A stretch of DNA of 9,658 nt, taken from Thermoanaerobaculia bacterium (lineage in GTDB: Bacteria; Acidobacteriota; Thermoanaerobaculia; Multivoradales; UBA5704). The stretch is from contig JAICSG010000092.1 of assembly GCA_025937035.1 (NCBI GenBank), positions 1 through 9,658 on the forward strand, in the 5' to 3' direction. Shown in pieces: positions 7,698 to 9,658 of this stretch. Each line of letters begins with the position of its first letter. Within the stretch, counting starts at the first letter, position 1. The position numbers and the translations under genes are program-made. Below the pieces are notes generated by a model. That model searched no databases. It was not told the DNA's origin and saw only the letters and a program-made list of their open reading frames with translations.

Positions 7698-7726
7698 TTG
7701 ACAATCCAGTACCGTATCCTTATCTT
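7698..7726 (+). promoter_or_regulatory. Sigma70-type promoter for the Pro-rich/HDxxH operon
   Basis: A perfect -35 box TTGACA (7698-7703), a 17-nt spacer and a -10 box TATCTT (7721-7726, 4 of 6 consensus positions) point towards the gene at 7790. The region is clearly more AT-rich than its surroundings. Transcription would start near 7733, giving a leader of roughly 57 nt. The box lies in the 149-bp gap shared with the divergent kinase gene, whose own promoter I could not place with confidence. Confidence 0.7.
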
Positions 7727-7778
7727 TAGTAGCAATCTATTACGAAGTTTTTTGACTCGAGGCTGTAGGACCACGTTG

Positions 7779-7784
7779 AGGAGG
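7779..7784 (+). promoter_or_regulatory. Strong Shine-Dalgarno of the Pro-rich protein gene
   Basis: A full AGGAGG lies 5 nt before ATG 7790. It supports this small, unrecognised ORF as a real, well-translated gene and argues against the overlapping minus-strand frames. Confidence 0.8.
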
Positions 7785-7789
7785 ACTCT

Positions 7790-8134
7790 ATGGCTGTCGA
7801 CTGGAATGCCGGGCCATCCGCCCCGCCAGATGGCGGTAAGCTTGCTGGAGAGGACGTCTCCAGCAGCGCGGAACGCGCCAGGAAGCTCGCCTCCGCCTTG
7901 ATCCCCGACGCTGGCGTTCCCGACGAGACTCTCGGCGAGATCAGGGATCCGCTGGCCTGGGCTGGAATCGATCCTGAGGTCGTAGAGAAGCTGAGCACAG
8001 CCGCCAACGATCCCCACAAACCGGGCTACCCGGGGCCTCCTCATCCCAAGCCGCCCCAGGTGCCGGATACGGGGAAGCGGCCTCCGAAGAAGCCCTCCCC
8101 GGCTCCGGCTCCGAAGGGTGGGAAGCCGGTCTGA
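7790..8134 (+). CDS. Small Pro/Lys-rich protein of unknown function
   Basis: A 114-residue protein that I do not recognise. Three parts can be seen. Residues 1-26 are Gly/Pro/Ser-rich. Residues 27-72 are probably helical and acidic, with repeated small helices around AERARKLASALIPD, ETLGEIRDPLAWAG and PEVVEKLSTA. Residues 75-114 are a disordered tail with 16 Pro and 7 Lys in 40 positions (PGYPGPPHPKPP, then GKRPPKKPSPAPAPKGGKPV). It has no Cys, no signal peptide and no membrane segment. Reality is supported by the consensus promoter, the AGGAGG and the coupling to the next gene. The tail could bind a partner or acidic surface, or could be the substrate of the downstream protein (for example a modified peptide); neither idea is shown by the sequence. 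Codon use is a little less GC-biased at third positions than in the neighbouring genes. Confidence 0.8.
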   Translation: MAVDWNAGPSAPPDGGKLAGEDVSSSAERARKLASALIPDAGVPDETLGEIRDPLAWAGIDPEVVEKLSTAANDPHKPGYPGPPHPKPPQVPDTGKRPPKKPSPAPAPKGGKPV

Positions 8135-8139
8135 GGAGG
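8134..8139 (+). promoter_or_regulatory. Shine-Dalgarno overlapping the upstream stop codon and fixing the GTG start
   Basis: The stop TGA (8132-8134) shares its last base with AGGAGG (8134-8139), which lies 5 nt before GTG 8145. This arrangement couples translation of the two genes and favours GTG 8145 over the in-frame GTG at 8118, which lies inside the upstream gene without a comparable site. Confidence 0.8.
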
Positions 8140-8144
8140 TCCTC

Positions 8145-9596
8145 GTGGCGAGCCCTCGGCGAGTGCTGCGCGAGCTCTACCGCGATCTGCGGACGAGGGC
8201 CGCGGACCCGCAATCCTGGATCTGCTCCCCCTGGGGAGCCGACCTTTGGATCGATGGGCTCACCGCCTTCCGGATCGTCACCCCGGAGACGTTCGACGCC
8301 TACCTGAGCGCCGCTCTCGAATTCCTGTCCAAGTCGGGTCATCCTCTCCGCGCTCTGACGGAGGGGGAAGCCGTCGCGCCGATCGCGCGGCTCGATCCGT
8401 TCCTCGCCACCGCCGCGGAGCGGGGTCCGGGCAGCTTCTGGCCCGCGCTCGCCGTCGGCCTCTGCCTCGTCCGGGCCCTGGGGGGGGCCCCGCGGGTCGA
8501 GACCGGGGACGAGATGGTGATCATGGACGACAGCCTGCTCTTCCTCCTGAGCCCGAGTTACCGCGGAATCCGCCTCGCGGCCTACAACGCGGGCCTCCGC
8601 ACGCGCTCCCACCGGACGGGAAAGCAGCCAGTCTTCCGCCCGGAATACGGCTACTTCCGCCTGCACCCACCCAACCTGGTCGACGCGGAGCCGCCACGGG
8701 TCCCCTATTACAACTACAGCCACGACCTCGCGCACCTCGTGCTGTTCGGGGACACCTACCTGCGGCCGGTCGTGAGCTCGGAGATCACCGCCTCCCTGCT
8801 ACTCAATGCCGAGGAGACGGTCTGCACCCTCGATCTAGTGCTGATGGCCGAGCTCGCGCGGTTTGGCGTCGAGCTCCATGCCCTCAGCGGATTGAAGAAG
8901 CTCGAGGCCGGCTCTTATGAAGAAAAGGAGAGCGTGACCCGGCGGGTGGCGGGCGATCCGGAGCAAACCACCGCCTATCAGGTCGCTCTCAAGGCGGCGG
9001 CTCAACTCCATCTCACGGCACCCTCGGCGGTCTCCGAGCAGATCGTGGGCTCGGCCGAGATCCCCGGCGACCTGGCGGACTGGTTCCACCCCCGCACGCA
9101 GAGCATGCACGCGGCCTGGGGAGAAAAGCTGGCGCGGCGCATCTGGCATCCCGTTTTCCAGCGTTTCGTCAGCTTTCTGCCGCCCCAGCCCGAACATACC
9201 GAGAATCTCTTCCGCTTTTGCCGCGAGACGTTCTCGCCGGGGACGTGGGACGGGGCCGCGCCGCTTGAGCCCTGCCCGGAGTCGCGCCGGAAGGGGATCC
9301 TCGTCCACCGGATGCGTTTCCTGGTCATCCGCGCGGCGGAGGTCGCTGCGGAGCTCGCGGACCAAGGGATGGCCTCCGAGGCACTCTTGGAGGACCTGAC
9401 ACGCTGGGCTCTGGAGACGGTGGATCGCCTGGTGCGGGTACAGCGCGAGGGGGGCTCCAACCAGGCTGCGGAGCACGCGGACGCCCTGGCCGGGGCGGCT
9501 GCCTCTCTCCTGGTGCGCCACCAGGTGCCGGAAGCGGATCGCTTCGCGCGCCGATTCGACGATCCCGCCGCGGCCTCCTACCGCTCCACCCAGTAG
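8145..9596 (+). CDS. Unrecognised, mainly helical protein with an HDxxH motif
   Basis: 483 residues from GTG 8145. I cannot assign a family. It is soluble, without signal peptide or clear membrane helix. The centre stands out: after an aromatic stretch with GYFRLHPPNLVD (169-180) comes PYYNYSHDLAHLVLFGD (187-203) with His193, Asp194 and His197. Then come Glu213 and a hydrophobic helix with N-A-E-E (221-224) and Asp230. An H-x3-H helix followed by conserved-looking acidic positions could bind a metal, like HExxH proteins with Asp replacing Glu, or a helical di-iron site. The C-terminal part (about 385-470) is helical, with RMRFLVIRAAEVAAELAD and a second His-containing helix (NQAAEHADALAGAAASLL). 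Co-transcribed with the Pro-rich protein, so the two probably act together, either as enzyme and substrate or as partners. Its last 19 nt overlap the end of guaB on the other strand. The gene is real; its function is open. Confidence 0.85.
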   Translation: MASPRRVLRELYRDLRTRAADPQSWICSPWGADLWIDGLTAFRIVTPETFDAYLSAALEFLSKSGHPLRALTEGEAVAPIARLDPFLATAAERGPGSFWPALAVGLCLVRALGGAPRVETGDEMVIMDDSLLFLLSPSYRGIRLAAYNAGLRTRSHRTGKQPVFRPEYGYFRLHPPNLVDAEPPRVPYYNYSHDLAHLVLFGDTYLRPVVSSEITASLLLNAEETVCTLDLVLMAELARFGVELHALSGLKKLEAGSYEEKESVTRRVAGDPEQTTAYQVALKAAAQLHLTAPSAVSEQIVGSAEIPGDLADWFHPRTQSMHAAWGEKLARRIWHPVFQRFVSFLPPQPEHTENLFRFCRETFSPGTWDGAAPLEPCPESRRKGILVHRMRFLVIRAAEVAAELADQGMASEALLEDLTRWALETVDRLVRVQREGGSNQAAEHADALAGAAASLLVRHQVPEADRFARRFDDPAAASYRSTQ

Positions 9597-9658
9597 TTCG
9601 GCGCCTCTTTGGTGATCACCACGTCGTGCGCGTGGCCCTCCTTGAGGCCGGCGGGGGA
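9578..9658 (-). CDS. guaB: IMP dehydrogenase, C-terminal end only
   Basis: The minus strand of the last 81 bases encodes 26 residues and a TAG stop (9580-9578). The residues end GLKEGHAHDVVITKEAPNYW-VER. This matches the C-terminus of bacterial IMP dehydrogenase (E. coli GuaB has ESHVHDVTITKESPNYR at the same place). The enzyme oxidises IMP to XMP with NAD in guanine nucleotide synthesis; the C-terminal residues help form the active-site flap region and a monovalent-cation site. The rest of the gene lies beyond the right edge. It overlaps the convergent HDxxH gene by 19 nt (9578-9596). Confidence 0.9.
   Translation of the reverse strand, partial: SPAGLKEGHAHDVVITKEAPNYWVER

Noticed and set aside
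6711..7901. Plus-strand open frame (396 codons) opposite the kinase start
   Set aside because: It is antisense to an intact kinase domain with every catalytic motif, has no ribosome binding site and runs across the promoter region.
7637..8044. Minus-strand open frame opposite the Pro-rich gene
   Set aside because: It lacks a convincing ribosome site and overlaps the plus-strand gene, which has a promoter and AGGAGG. It would also overlap the kinase start.
8118..8144. GTG 8118 as the start of the HDxxH protein
   Set aside because: It lies inside the upstream gene without a good Shine-Dalgarno, while GTG 8145 has AGGAGG at 5-nt spacing.

Overview
The window is GC-rich DNA, densely packed with genes on both strands and without any long non-coding stretch. 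It most resembles an Acidobacteriota-type genome. The main reason is the large receptor-like Ser/Thr kinase with a C-terminal TolB/WD40-like propeller, a family greatly expanded in that phylum. Secreted PQQ-type sugar dehydrogenases carrying FG-GAP-like repeats fit the same picture. This assignment is an inference, not a placement from a marker gene.

Layout, left to right: (1) a secreted PQQ-dependent sugar dehydrogenase-like protein on the minus strand (1-1916). It runs off the left edge and ends in exact 49-residue repeats. (2) Divergent from it across 47 bp is a plus-strand cluster: arfB (ribosome rescue hydrolase, 1964-2386), a membrane TPM-domain protein (2414-3067), and a secreted, membrane-anchored TPM/YgcG-type protein (3069-3968). 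(3) Convergent with that cluster is a minus-strand unit: a propeller Ser/Thr kinase (7640-5013) followed by an RNase Z-like metallo-beta-lactamase-fold hydrolase (4958-3969). (4) Divergent from the kinase across 149 bp, behind a clear sigma70-type promoter, is a two-gene plus-strand operon: a 114-residue Pro/Lys-rich protein of unknown function (7790-8134) and a 483-residue protein of unknown function with an HDxxH motif (8145-9596). (5) The last 81 bases encode, on the minus strand, the C-terminus of IMP dehydrogenase (guaB), overlapping the end of the HDxxH gene.

Most genes are housekeeping or recognisable signalling genes. The part that is not explained by known families is the Pro-rich protein/HDxxH protein pair. 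It has its own promoter and strong ribosome binding sites, the second Shine-Dalgarno overlaps the stop codon of the first gene, and neither product matches a family I can name. The gene ends are also unusually tight: one convergent pair has back-to-back stop codons in a TGATCA palindrome, and another overlaps by 19 nt. No rRNA, tRNA, CRISPR array, insertion sequence or convincing intrinsic terminator was seen.
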